Origin: Bradyrhizobium sp.
Lineage (GTDB): Bacteria; Pseudomonadota; Alphaproteobacteria; Rhizobiales; Xanthobacteraceae
Assembly: GCA_028290165.1 (NCBI GenBank)
Contig: JAQGKJ010000046.1
Span: 1 to 5,054 of the forward strand
Direction: 5' to 3'
DNA: 5,054 nt
Part shown: piece after piece, positions 1 to 5,054 of the stretch
How positions within the stretch are numbered: position 1 is the first letter of the stretch
How the letters are laid out: each line of letters begins with the position of its first letter
Notes under the pieces: generated by a model
Told to the model about the DNA's origin: nothing
Database searches by the model: none
Seen by the model: the letters and a program-made list of their open reading frames with translations, nothing else
Program-made: the position numbers and the translations under genes

Positions 1-480
1 CCCAACCTCGTCAATTCGGTAAAAGGCTTTGCGCAGCAGGAAAAGGATGTGCTGCTGGGCGTGACCAATGCGCGCGCCAAGGTCGGCAGCATCCAGGCGA
101 CGCCGGAGCTCGTCAACGATCCCGGCGCGTTCCAGAAATTCCAGGCCGCCCAGGGCGAGCTGTCCAGCGCACTGTCGAAGCTGCTGGTGGTGACTGAAAA
201 CTATCCGCAGCTCAAATCGGATGCGCTGTTTCGCGACCTGATGGCGCAACTGGAAGGCACCGAGAACCGCATCACCGTGGCGCGCAACCGCTATATCAAG
301 ACGGTGCAGGATTATAACGTCGGCATCCGCACGTTCCCGAACAACCTGACGGCGATGGCGTTCGGTTATAAGGAAAAGGCGAACTTTACGGTCGACAACG
401 AAAAGGAAATCTCGACCGCGCCGAAGGTGGATTTCAATCCGGCACCGGCGCCAGCCGTGCCGGCGACACCCGCGAAGTAA
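1..480 (+). CDS. lemA: LemA family protein, 5' end missing
   Basis: The frame is open from base 1 to a TAA at 478-480, giving 159 visible residues. It begins [18 protein letters not shown], which matches the family's 'IPNLVE-TVKGYA-HEKEVL' region, so the true start, the N-terminal membrane helix and roughly 30-40 residues lie outside the window. Other LemA hallmarks seen are VTNARAKV, the [13 protein letters not shown] segment, the [15 protein letters not shown] helix, and [15 protein letters not shown] followed by FGY. The tail is Pro/Ala-rich ([13 protein letters not shown]). LemA proteins are membrane-anchored helical-bundle proteins with no established enzymatic activity. The next gene, a TPM-domain protein 22 bases downstream, is a typical LemA neighbour and supports the call. 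The upstream promoter is not in the window. Family assignment is confident; function is not. Confidence 0.95.
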   Translation, partial: PNLVNSVKGFAQQEKDVLLGVTNARAKVGSIQATPELVNDPGAFQKFQAAQGELSSALSKLLVVTENYPQLKSDALFRDLMAQLEGTENRITVARNRYIKTVQDYNVGIRTFPNNLTAMAFGYKEKANFTVDNEKEISTAPKVDFNPAPAPAVPATPAK

Positions 481-502
481 TTCGACAACCAGATTGACCG
501 CG

Positions 503-1420
503 ATGAACGCTGCAAGAGCCTCTCTTCTTGCGCTGCTGTTGTGCTGGGCATTCGCAGCCCGTGCCGACGTCGCGGTGCCGCCTTTGTCGGGGCGGGTCGT
601 CGATCAGACCGGGACGCTGTCCAGCGGCGATATCGATTCGCTGACGCAGACCCTCAAAGCGCTGGAGTTAAGAAAGGGCAGCCAGGTCGTGGTGCTGATC
701 GTGCCGACGACGCAGCCCGAAACCATCGAGCAGTATTCGATCCGGGTTGCGGAGGCCTGGAAGATCGGGCGCAGGAAGATCGACGATGGCGCACTATTGG
801 TCGTCGCCAAGAACGACCATAAGCTGCGCATCGAGGTCGGCTACGGCCTCGAAGGCAGCCTCACCGACGTCACCTCGAGGCGCATCATCGACGAGGTGAT
901 CACGCCGCGATTCCGGAGCGGCGATTTCTCCGGCGGCATTTCGGCAGGCGTTGCGCACATCATCGGCGTGATCGACGGCGAGACGTTGCCCGCGCCCGCG
1001 CCCGAGGCGTCTCACGGGCAGGATTTCGGCGATTGGATTGGCTTTTTCAATCCGCTCAATCCGTTCTTCATTCTCGGCGTTGCTGCCATCGGCGCAATCC
1101 TGCGCCATACGCTGGGCAGGCTGATTGGCTCGGCCGCAACCGGCGGCGCGATCGGCGCGCTGGCCTGGTATCTCTTGGGATCGACCGCCATTGCGGCCAT
1201 CCTGGGCGTGATTATTTCCGTCCTCACCTTTTTCGCCGACAGTATCCTTGCCGCGAGCCAGAATGCATCGCGTCAGTCTGGAGGCCGCGGCTGGTCGGGC
1301 GGCTCGTATTCCGGAGGCGGTGGCTGGAGCGGCGGCTCGAGCAACAGTTCAAGCGACAGCGGCGGGTTCAGCGGCGGCGGTGGCAGCTTCGGCGGCGGCG
1401 GCGCGTCTGGAAGCTGGTAG
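503..1420 (+). CDS. TPM domain-containing envelope protein (YgcG type)
   Basis: This encodes 305 residues from ATG 503. An in-frame TTG at 494 would add three residues, but ATG is preferred because MNAARASLLALLLCWAFAARA is a clean signal peptide with likely cleavage after ARA (residue 21). No strong Shine-Dalgarno precedes it; with the lemA stop 22 bases upstream, translational coupling is plausible. Residues about 25-157 form the TPM domain, formerly DUF477: GRVVDQTGTLS, VVVLIVPTT, RVAEAWKIGRRKIDDGALLVVA, RIEVGYGLEGSLTDV, IITPRFRSGDFSGGI-like blocks. Hydrophobic stretches at about 187-200 and 217-247 are likely membrane spans. Residues 259-305 are Gly/Ser/Trp-rich and end in GGGGASGSW, as is usual in this family. 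TPM domains adopt a thylakoid-Psb32-like fold; some members have been assigned phosphatase activity and others chaperone or repair roles, so activity here is unknown. An envelope role with LemA is inferred from adjacency. Confidence 0.93.
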   Translation: MNAARASLLALLLCWAFAARADVAVPPLSGRVVDQTGTLSSGDIDSLTQTLKALELRKGSQVVVLIVPTTQPETIEQYSIRVAEAWKIGRRKIDDGALLVVAKNDHKLRIEVGYGLEGSLTDVTSRRIIDEVITPRFRSGDFSGGISAGVAHIIGVIDGETLPAPAPEASHGQDFGDWIGFFNPLNPFFILGVAAIGAILRHTLGRLIGSAATGGAIGALAWYLLGSTAIAAILGVIISVLTFFADSILAASQNASRQSGGRGWSGGSYSGGGGWSGGSSNSSSDSGGFSGGGGSFGGGGASGSW

Positions 1421-1438
1421 AATCTGGAGCTGGTAGAA
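1406..1438 (+). repeat. Tandem duplication at the junction of the two TPM genes
   Basis: TCTGGAAGCTGGTAGAA (1406-1422) is followed immediately by TCTGGAGCTGGTAGAA (1423-1438), the same unit minus one A. The first copy encodes the last residues and TAG stop of the upstream TPM gene. The second copy carries the GGAG ribosome binding site and the A of the next gene's ATG. Confidence 0.85.
1426..1429 (+). promoter_or_regulatory. Ribosome binding site of the second TPM gene
   Basis: GGAG lies 8 bases before ATG 1438 and fixes that start. The reading frame is open far upstream through the first TPM gene, so this site is what decides the true N-terminus. It lies inside the second copy of the tandem duplication. 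Confidence 0.75.
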
Positions 1439-1935
1439 TGGGCATCGGGCGCATCGGCAAGCATCTCCTCGAGCACAACTGGCGGGTACGGCGAATTTTT
1501 CCGCCCCAGGTGTTGGCTGCGATCGAGGCGGCGATCAAGGCGGGCGAGGCCACGCATTCCGGTCAAGTCCGTTTTGTGGTGGAAGGCGCGCTGGATGGCA
1601 AACCGCTGTTCAAGAATCAGTCCGCGCGGGAGCGCGCGCTCGATATCTTTTCGCATCTGCGGATATGGGACACCGCCCACAATAACGGCGTGCTGATCTA
1701 TCTTTTGCTCGCCGACCGCAAGGTCGAGATCGTCGCCGATCGCGGCATCGACGCAAAAGTTGGCGCCGCGGGCTGGGAAAAAATCTGCAAGGCGATGCAG
1801 ACCGATTTCAGGAGCGGAAATTTCGAGACAGGTGTCATCAAGGGGATCGAGGCAGTCTCGCGCCAGTTGGCGGCGCATTTTCCCAAGCACGGGTCGGGGC
1901 CGAACGAACTGCCGGATAAGCCGGTGGTGATTTGA
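1438..1935 (+). CDS. TPM-domain protein, soluble, no signal peptide
   Basis: This encodes 165 residues from ATG 1438 to TGA 1933-1935, 17 bases after the previous gene and probably in its operon. The N-terminus (MGIGRIGKHLLEHNWRVRRI) is basic and amphipathic with no signal peptide, and no membrane span is visible, so a cytoplasmic or membrane-peripheral location is inferred. The TPM pattern is recognisable but diverged: FPPQVLAAIEAAI, SGQVRFVVEGAL, ARERALDIFSHLRIWDT, NNGVLIYLLLADRKVEIVAD, RGIDAKVG, and WEKICKAMQTDFRSGNFETG followed by a closing helix that reaches AAHFP. The last block parallels FRSGDFSGG of the upstream protein, which suggests ancient paralogy. It lacks the membrane region and Gly/Ser tail. 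Its role with LemA and the first TPM protein is unknown; paired TPM genes after lemA fit an envelope-associated module with one exported and one internal partner. Confidence 0.9.
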   Translation: MGIGRIGKHLLEHNWRVRRIFPPQVLAAIEAAIKAGEATHSGQVRFVVEGALDGKPLFKNQSARERALDIFSHLRIWDTAHNNGVLIYLLLADRKVEIVADRGIDAKVGAAGWEKICKAMQTDFRSGNFETGVIKGIEAVSRQLAAHFPKHGSGPNELPDKPVVI

Positions 1936-1943
1936 TCAATAGT

Positions 1944-1960
1944 CGTCATTCCGGGGCGCG
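1944..1960. repeat. REP-like half-repeat CGTCATTCCGGGGCGCG
   Basis: This 17-base motif matches, from memory, one arm of short palindromic intergenic repeats that are abundant in Bradyrhizobium and relatives. Only one arm is present; the expected partner (CGCGCCCCGGAATGACG) is not found nearby, so this would be a solo or decayed copy. It starts 8 bases after the TPM stop codon. The family assignment rests on recall, not on a genome count. Confidence 0.5.
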
Positions 1961-2187
1961 TCGAATCTGCCCGTTGAGCCATTGCAGCCGGTTGGCCGCG
2001 ATCATCTTGAGGCCGGGGGACGCCTCGGGTGCGCAGGGGATTCGCTTTTCGAAAAATTTCAACGCCTGTCAAACGGATGCGACGCGCTTGCGCCGTCGTC
2101 GAGCTTGTCGAGGTTGTGCACCGGCCTCTCGGCGTTGGCGCAAAGCAGCATCGGCCAGGTTCGATGCGGCGCCGTCGCGCCGGTAAG
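1946..2187 (-). pseudogene. Possible minus-strand gene remnant with a frameshift
   Basis: Read on the minus strand, two adjoining frames look like natural protein with strong G/C third positions. From about 2187 down to a TGA at 2061-2059, one frame includes RTWPMLLCANAERPVHNLDK, LDDGASASHPFDRR. From 2062 to a TGA at 1948-1946, the next frame gives LKFFEKRIPCAPEASPGLKM and then IAANRLQWLNGQIRRAPE. Joining them needs one base restored near 2064-2067. The last codons and the stop fall inside the REP-like motif, so the original end may be lost. I do not recognise a family. No start codon with a ribosome binding site is evident; a TTG at 2250-2248 is the nearest in-frame candidate. It could also be a chance shadow or two tiny ORFs. 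Confidence 0.35.
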
Positions 2188-2233
2188 AAAATCCGGGCCG
2201 GATGACTCCCTAAAATTTCGGTAAGGCGGCCGC

Positions 2234-2266
2234 TGGTAACGATTTCGCAAGCAATAAAAGTTACCA
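2234..2266. promoter_or_regulatory. Inverted repeat TGGTAAC-N19-GTTACCA upstream of the membrane-protein gene
   Basis: TGGTAAC (2234-2240) and GTTACCA (2260-2266) are perfect 7-base inverted arms with a 19-base AT-rich spacer, ending 29 bases before GTG 2296. The size and position suit an operator, or a hairpin in the 5' leader. A second pair, GGTCAA (2270-2275) and TTGACC (2290-2295), could fold over the ribosome binding site at 2284-2287. The symmetry is seen directly; a regulatory role is inference. Confidence 0.35.
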
Positions 2267-2283
2267 AATGGTCAACCTTTTCT

Positions 2284-2287
2284 GGAG
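2284..2287 (+). promoter_or_regulatory. Ribosome binding site selecting GTG 2296
   Basis: GGAG is 8 bases before GTG 2296 but only 2 bases before the alternative in-frame TTG at 2290. Spacing therefore favours the GTG start. Confidence 0.7.
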
Positions 2288-2295
2288 ATTTGACC

Positions 2296-3267
2296 GTGAG
2301 CGAACAAAACGCCGAGCAGACCAGCGGTGAAACCGGTTCCATCGGCGCCGGACCGGCCGCTCCCTATTCACCGGATGCCCTGAGCGAGCCGGTTACGGCC
2401 TCGGTGCAGGAACCGCTGAAAGAAACCGCCGATATTGCCTCCCCCGATCTGGTGCCCGAACAGGCCGCAGCCATCGAGGCCGACGCGCCCAAAGTGGAAG
2501 CCGCAAAGCCGGAAGCTCCCAAGGCAGACGCGCCGCCGGCCCCCGGCAGGATCATGATCATGTCATCCAGCGACCGCAGATGGGACAGCGACGGCGCTGG
2601 TCCCGAAGTGAAGTCCGAACAACAGAGTGCTGGAATGTTCGGCAAGCGGCGGTTCGCAGCGATCGCCGCCGTGGCGGCATTGGCTGCGATGGCGGGCGCG
2701 CTCGGTGGCGCGCTGGCGACCGCGGGCCTTTCGCATTACACCGGCGACGATACGGCAAGCGCCGGTAACCGCGCGCTCGAAGCCTCCGTCGCGCGGATCG
2801 ACGCCGACATCCTGGCGCTGAAGGTCAGCGTCGAACACACTTCCAAAATGGGCATGAGCCAGTTCAACAAGACCAGCGACCGTCTCGACAAGGTCGAGAA
2901 GGCGCAGGCCGAGCCGGCCGCCAGGCTCGTCAGGCTCAGCGAGGCCGTGGATAAACTCCGCGCCGCGTCGCCGGCTGCGCCTGTGCCGGTCGCCGCCGCG
3001 CCGGTTGCGGCGAAGGAAGTCACGGGCTCGATTGCGGCCTCGGCGCCCGGAGCTGCGCCCAAGGCCGAGGTGGCGAGGCTGCCGACCGTGGAAGGCTGGG
3101 TGCTGCGTGACGTCGCCAATGGCAGCGCGCTGATCGAGGGACGGCACGGCATGTATGAGGTCTATGCCGGCGATCCCGTGCCGGGCCTCGGCCGGGTCGA
3201 TGCCATCCGCCGCCAGGACGGCCGCTGGGTGGTCGTGACCACCAAGGGCCTGATCGTCGCGCGCTAA
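2296..3267 (+). CDS. Uncharacterised single-pass membrane protein with coiled coil and conserved-looking C-terminal domain
   Basis: This encodes 323 residues from GTG 2296, chosen for its GGAG spacing; TTG 2290 would add two residues. Residues 1-84 are acidic, low-complexity and rich in Ala, Pro and Glu (for example KVEAAKPEAPKADAPPAPG). A short motif follows, RIMIMSSSDRRWDSD (85-99), then basic FGKRR (115-119) and one Ala-rich membrane span (about 120-145). The basic residues before the span suggest N-terminus in the cytoplasm and C-terminus in the periplasm. Residues about 158-222 look like a coiled coil, followed by an Ala/Pro/Val linker (223-262). The end (about 264-323) is a compact domain, GWVLRDVANGSALIEGRHGM, YEVYAGDPVPGLGRVDAIRR, GRWVVVTTKGLIVAR, probably all beta. 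I recall similar tails in rhizobial hypothetical proteins but no named function. A hairpin lies just after the stop, and there is no sign of co-transcription with the flanking genes. The layout resembles envelope-spanning or scaffold proteins. Confidence 0.9.
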   Translation: MSEQNAEQTSGETGSIGAGPAAPYSPDALSEPVTASVQEPLKETADIASPDLVPEQAAAIEADAPKVEAAKPEAPKADAPPAPGRIMIMSSSDRRWDSDGAGPEVKSEQQSAGMFGKRRFAAIAAVAALAAMAGALGGALATAGLSHYTGDDTASAGNRALEASVARIDADILALKVSVEHTSKMGMSQFNKTSDRLDKVEKAQAEPAARLVRLSEAVDKLRAASPAAPVPVAAAPVAAKEVTGSIAASAPGAAPKAEVARLPTVEGWVLRDVANGSALIEGRHGMYEVYAGDPVPGLGRVDAIRRQDGRWVVVTTKGLIVAR

Positions 3268-3274
3268 AAATTCG

Positions 3275-3298
3275 CCGCTTCACCGCGACGTGAAGCGG
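3275..3298 (+). terminator. Hairpin after the membrane-protein gene
   Basis: CCGCTTCAC (3275-3283) and GTGAAGCGG (3290-3298) form a perfect 9-base stem with a 6-base loop, 7 bases after the TAA stop. An A run (3266-3270) precedes it. The 3' side (TCGTGTTGTG) is only partly T-rich, so termination may be weak or the hairpin may mainly protect the mRNA end. Confidence 0.6.
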
Positions 3299-3319
3299 TC
3301 GTGTTGTGACATCCGGATT

Positions 3320-3354
3320 GCCGAAAGACAGTCGGTCCGCATTTCGGCTATTTT
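3320..3354 (+). terminator. Second inverted repeat followed by TATTTT
   Basis: GCCGAAA (3320-3326) and TTTCGGC (3342-3348) are perfect inverted arms with a 15-base spacer, followed by TATTTT. It may be a back-up terminator for the upstream gene, or an operator for the next gene, whose ATG lies 68 bases beyond the second arm. The long loop makes a terminator only moderately likely. Confidence 0.35.
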
Positions 3355-3416
3355 CCTGATTAGAAGCTAACCGCAAGAGCGTTGAATAAGGCTCTCCGCG
3401 CGGTGTTGGTCAGGAC

Positions 3417-4982
3417 ATGGACCGTATCTTGCGATTTCTTGTCACCATCTTGGTTTTGCTTTGCAGCGCATTGCCGGCGTGCGCGGCGCAAGGCGGGCCG
3501 GCGCTTGAGCGCGGTACCGCGATCACCGATCCGTTGGCGCTGCGCGAGCTCGATCACGGAAGATTTGGCCTGACCCGCGTCATGATCCCAATGAGATCGA
3601 GCAACGCGCCACTGACCAACAGCCAGTTGTTTGCCTGGCCCTCCATGGTTCCCGTCCGCAAGGCGCTTGACGCGGAATTCGACCGATACGTCTCAAGGCA
3701 TAAAGCCGACCTTCCCAACGAAACCATCGGCGTCGGAACTTCCTTCGATTTTCAGCTGTTCGATCGCGCGCTGCTTAATTCCAATGATACCCGCTTCGTG
3801 CTGGCCGGCATCGTCAACCGAATGGACCGCGCCTATCTCTCCGAAGCAAACTGCGGTGAGATCCGGCTGATCTATCGCCTGACGCGGACGGGTCCCGCGA
3901 CCGGGGAGGGCGCCGCCTCGCCGCGCCTGCCGATGACGCTCAACGTCGTGTTGAAGGCCAAACCCAATCATGCGATCGACGCCAACGGTATGGCGGTCAC
4001 CTGTGCCGAGATCGCCCGTCGCTGGTTGGCCGCAGGCGATTTGCCGCTGACCGGCGCGGCGCTTGCGGAAAAGCTGACAGCGACAGATGGGCCGCTTGAT
4101 TTGATCGGGTCTGAAAGTATCGACCGCATCGAGACCAATCTTCAGATCGCGCACGCGTCGAAATCGGCTGTTCGCGATTTCCGCACCGACTATCTCCTGA
4201 AAGTGTTTCACTACAATCCGCAATCCCAGACGTTCGAGGAAGCGCCGCTCGAAAACCAGATCGATCGCGAGCGGATTTTGGCGGATGAGAACCTCAAACG
4301 CGACTTCAAGACGTGGCTGCTCGATCCCAGGCACTTTTCCGAGCTGGATCGTGGCACGATCCTGATTCCCGACAAATTCCTGGCCACCGCTGCGATCGCT
4401 GCTACACCGGTCGGATTTGCGCCATCCAACCTGCAGCCCGCCTTCGGCCTTGTGCAGGGCGAGGGCGCAGCGGCGGATCCGGTATTCAGGGAGAGTGACG
4501 TCGTCGCCGCATTGAAAAAGGCAGCCGCGCGCGGCGACAGCTTGCAAAATATCCGCTCGGTCGCGGGCTTCGAGCATCGGCTCAACGACGTGACCTGCGC
4601 CGGCTGCCACCAGACGCGCGGCATCGGCGCTTTTCATTTCCCCGGCGTCGACTGGATGACGGCCAAGCCTGACAATTCAACCGTGGTGCCGGCGTCGCCG
4701 CATTTCTTCGGCGACCAGGTCCGTCGCCGTGATATTCTGACCTCGTTCCGCGACGGCAAGCGACCTGATTATTCGCGCGGCTTCTCCAGCCGCCCGCAAG
4801 TGCGCGGCAGCACCGAACTCGCCGGAACCGAATACGAGGACGGCTGGGGCGCGCATTGCTACGTCCAGCACGCCGGCGCCGCCGACAACGACCGGAGTTT
4901 CAGGTCATGGACCTGCGCCGAGGGGCTCGCATGTCAGGCCGCAAGCCAGGCCTCGCGCATGGGCATGTGTTTTGTGAAGTAG
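3417..4982 (+). CDS. Exported protein with one CXXCH motif (cytochrome c-like), uncharacterised
   Basis: This encodes 521 residues. ATG 3417 is the only usable start: an in-frame TAA lies at 3387 with no other start codon between them. AGGA (3412-3415) is too close to the ATG for an ideal ribosome binding site, so initiation may be weak. MDRILRFLVTILVLLCSALPACAAQ is a signal peptide. It offers either a signal peptidase I site (A-C-A) or an imperfect lipobox, LPAC at 19-22, with Pro where small residues are usual. Visible blocks are FDFQLFDRALLNSNDTRFVL then GIVNRMDRAYLSEANCGEIR (to residue 150), FHYNPQSQTFEEAPLENQID, and TCAGCHQTRGIGAFHFPGVDW with C394, C397 and H398, the c-type heme attachment pattern. 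The C-terminus has four Cys (481, 500, 506, 518). The 'VNRMD...NCGE.R' plus single CXXCH layout resembles large secreted proteobacterial proteins of unknown function. Periplasmic location is likely; heme binding is possible but unproven. It sits alone, with 149 bases before it. Confidence 0.92.
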   Translation: MDRILRFLVTILVLLCSALPACAAQGGPALERGTAITDPLALRELDHGRFGLTRVMIPMRSSNAPLTNSQLFAWPSMVPVRKALDAEFDRYVSRHKADLPNETIGVGTSFDFQLFDRALLNSNDTRFVLAGIVNRMDRAYLSEANCGEIRLIYRLTRTGPATGEGAASPRLPMTLNVVLKAKPNHAIDANGMAVTCAEIARRWLAAGDLPLTGAALAEKLTATDGPLDLIGSESIDRIETNLQIAHASKSAVRDFRTDYLLKVFHYNPQSQTFEEAPLENQIDRERILADENLKRDFKTWLLDPRHFSELDRGTILIPDKFLATAAIAATPVGFAPSNLQPAFGLVQGEGAAADPVFRESDVVAALKKAAARGDSLQNIRSVAGFEHRLNDVTCAGCHQTRGIGAFHFPGVDWMTAKPDNSTVVPASPHFFGDQVRRRDILTSFRDGKRPDYSRGFSSRPQVRGSTELAGTEYEDGWGAHCYVQHAGAADNDRSFRSWTCAEGLACQAASQASRMGMCFVK

Positions 4983-5054
4983 CGCCTGCGACCCAGCAAT
5001 CGGCCAGATTGACAGTGGTCTCACTAATCGTGTTTCATCGCGGTAATCGCCTGA
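4983..5054. other. Downstream tail with nothing supported
   Basis: These 72 bases follow the CXXCH gene to the window edge. There is no clear hairpin terminator directly after the TAG stop. A TTGACA (5009-5014) is present, but no well-spaced -10 element follows, and a frame open from GTG 5015 to the edge is too short to judge. Confidence 0.5.

Larger units (their letters stand above)
1936..2295. other. 360-base intergenic region with remnant-like content
   Basis: No convincing + strand gene is present; the + frames give Arg/Ser-rich shadow peptides. The stretch holds a REP-like motif (1944-1960), a minus-strand frame-broken coding-like segment (about 1946-2187), a TTTTCGAAAA palindrome (2046-2055), a small GC hairpin (2167-2172 pairing with 2177-2182), the palindrome ATCCGGGCCGGAT (2191-2203), and the AT-richer leader of the next gene with an inverted repeat. 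No clear Rho-independent terminator follows the TPM stop at 1935, and no confident -35/-10 pair was found. Confidence 0.6.

Noticed and set aside
1280..1417. Gly/Ser-rich repeat tract as an inserted or mobile repeat
   Set aside because: Gly/Ser-rich tails are normal in YgcG-type TPM proteins, and the tract is in frame with irregular codons.
1273..1890. Minus-strand open frame across the TPM gene junction
   Set aside because: It is rich in Pro/Leu runs made by the antisense of Gly/Ser codons and spans two well-supported genes, so it is a shadow.
1033..1935. A 300-residue reading of the second TPM gene starting inside the first one
   Set aside because: The upstream part (1033-1437) overlaps TPM gene 1 in another frame and is Arg-rich shadow sequence from the Gly/Ser codons. 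The GGAG and ATG at 1438 give a clean TPM-type start.
2167..2182. CGGCGC/GCGCCG hairpin as an intrinsic terminator
   Set aside because: It is only a 6-base stem with a 4-base loop, no T run follows on either strand, and it lies more than 230 bases after the TPM stop codon.
1932..2186. Plus-strand open frame of 84 codons in the intergenic gap
   Set aside because: The peptide is Arg/Ala/Ser-rich with no domain-like pattern, and it starts at a TTG inside the previous gene's stop region. The minus-strand reading of the same bases is more protein-like.
2191..2203. ATCCGGGCCGGAT palindrome as an operator
   Set aside because: Short GC palindromes are common by chance at this base composition, and nothing else ties it to a promoter.
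3693..4637. Long minus-strand open frame of 314 codons opposite the CXXCH gene
   Set aside because: It lies entirely antisense to a gene with a signal peptide and recognisable motifs. Long antisense frames are expected in high-GC DNA, and its peptide shows no recognisable domain.
5009..5030. TTGACA as a promoter near the window end
   Set aside because: No -10-like sequence occurs at 16-18 bases; the nearest TAATCG is only about 10 bases away.

Overview
The window reads as chromosomal DNA of a high-GC alphaproteobacterium, most likely from the Bradyrhizobium/Rhodopseudomonas group (Nitrobacteraceae). This is inferred from strong G/C preference at third codon positions, Ala/Arg-rich proteins, and a CGTCATTCCGGGGCGCG motif resembling the short intergenic repeats I recall from that group. 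No database search was possible. All four complete protein genes and the one partial gene lie on the + strand.

Layout: (1) 1-1935 is a tight three-gene cluster. It holds the 3' part of lemA (cut by the window edge), a 305-aa TPM-domain protein (YgcG type) with signal peptide, membrane segments and a Gly/Ser-rich tail, and a 165-aa second TPM-type protein with no signal peptide or membrane segment. Gaps are only 22 and 17 bases, so co-transcription is likely. LemA and TPM proteins are commonly found side by side and are thought to act at the cell envelope, but their biochemical role is poorly defined. (2) 1936-2295 is a 360-base gap with a REP-like half-repeat, a coding-looking but frame-broken stretch on the minus strand, and a 7-base inverted repeat just ahead of the next gene. 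(3) 2296-3267 encodes an uncharacterised single-pass membrane protein: acidic Pro/Ala-rich N-terminus, one membrane span, a coiled-coil-like stretch, an Ala/Pro linker and a compact C-terminal domain. A hairpin follows the stop. (4) 3417-4982 encodes a 521-aa exported protein with one CXXCH motif and a Cys-rich C-terminus. (5) 4983-5054 shows no supported feature.

The two genes after the gap share no obvious pathway with the LemA/TPM cluster, though every product except the second TPM protein is predicted to be membrane-bound or exported. I see no defence system, phage, insertion sequence, CRISPR array or RNA gene. The points most worth following are the tandem duplication that forms the start region of the second TPM gene, the frame-broken minus-strand stretch in the gap, and the unusual CXXCH protein.
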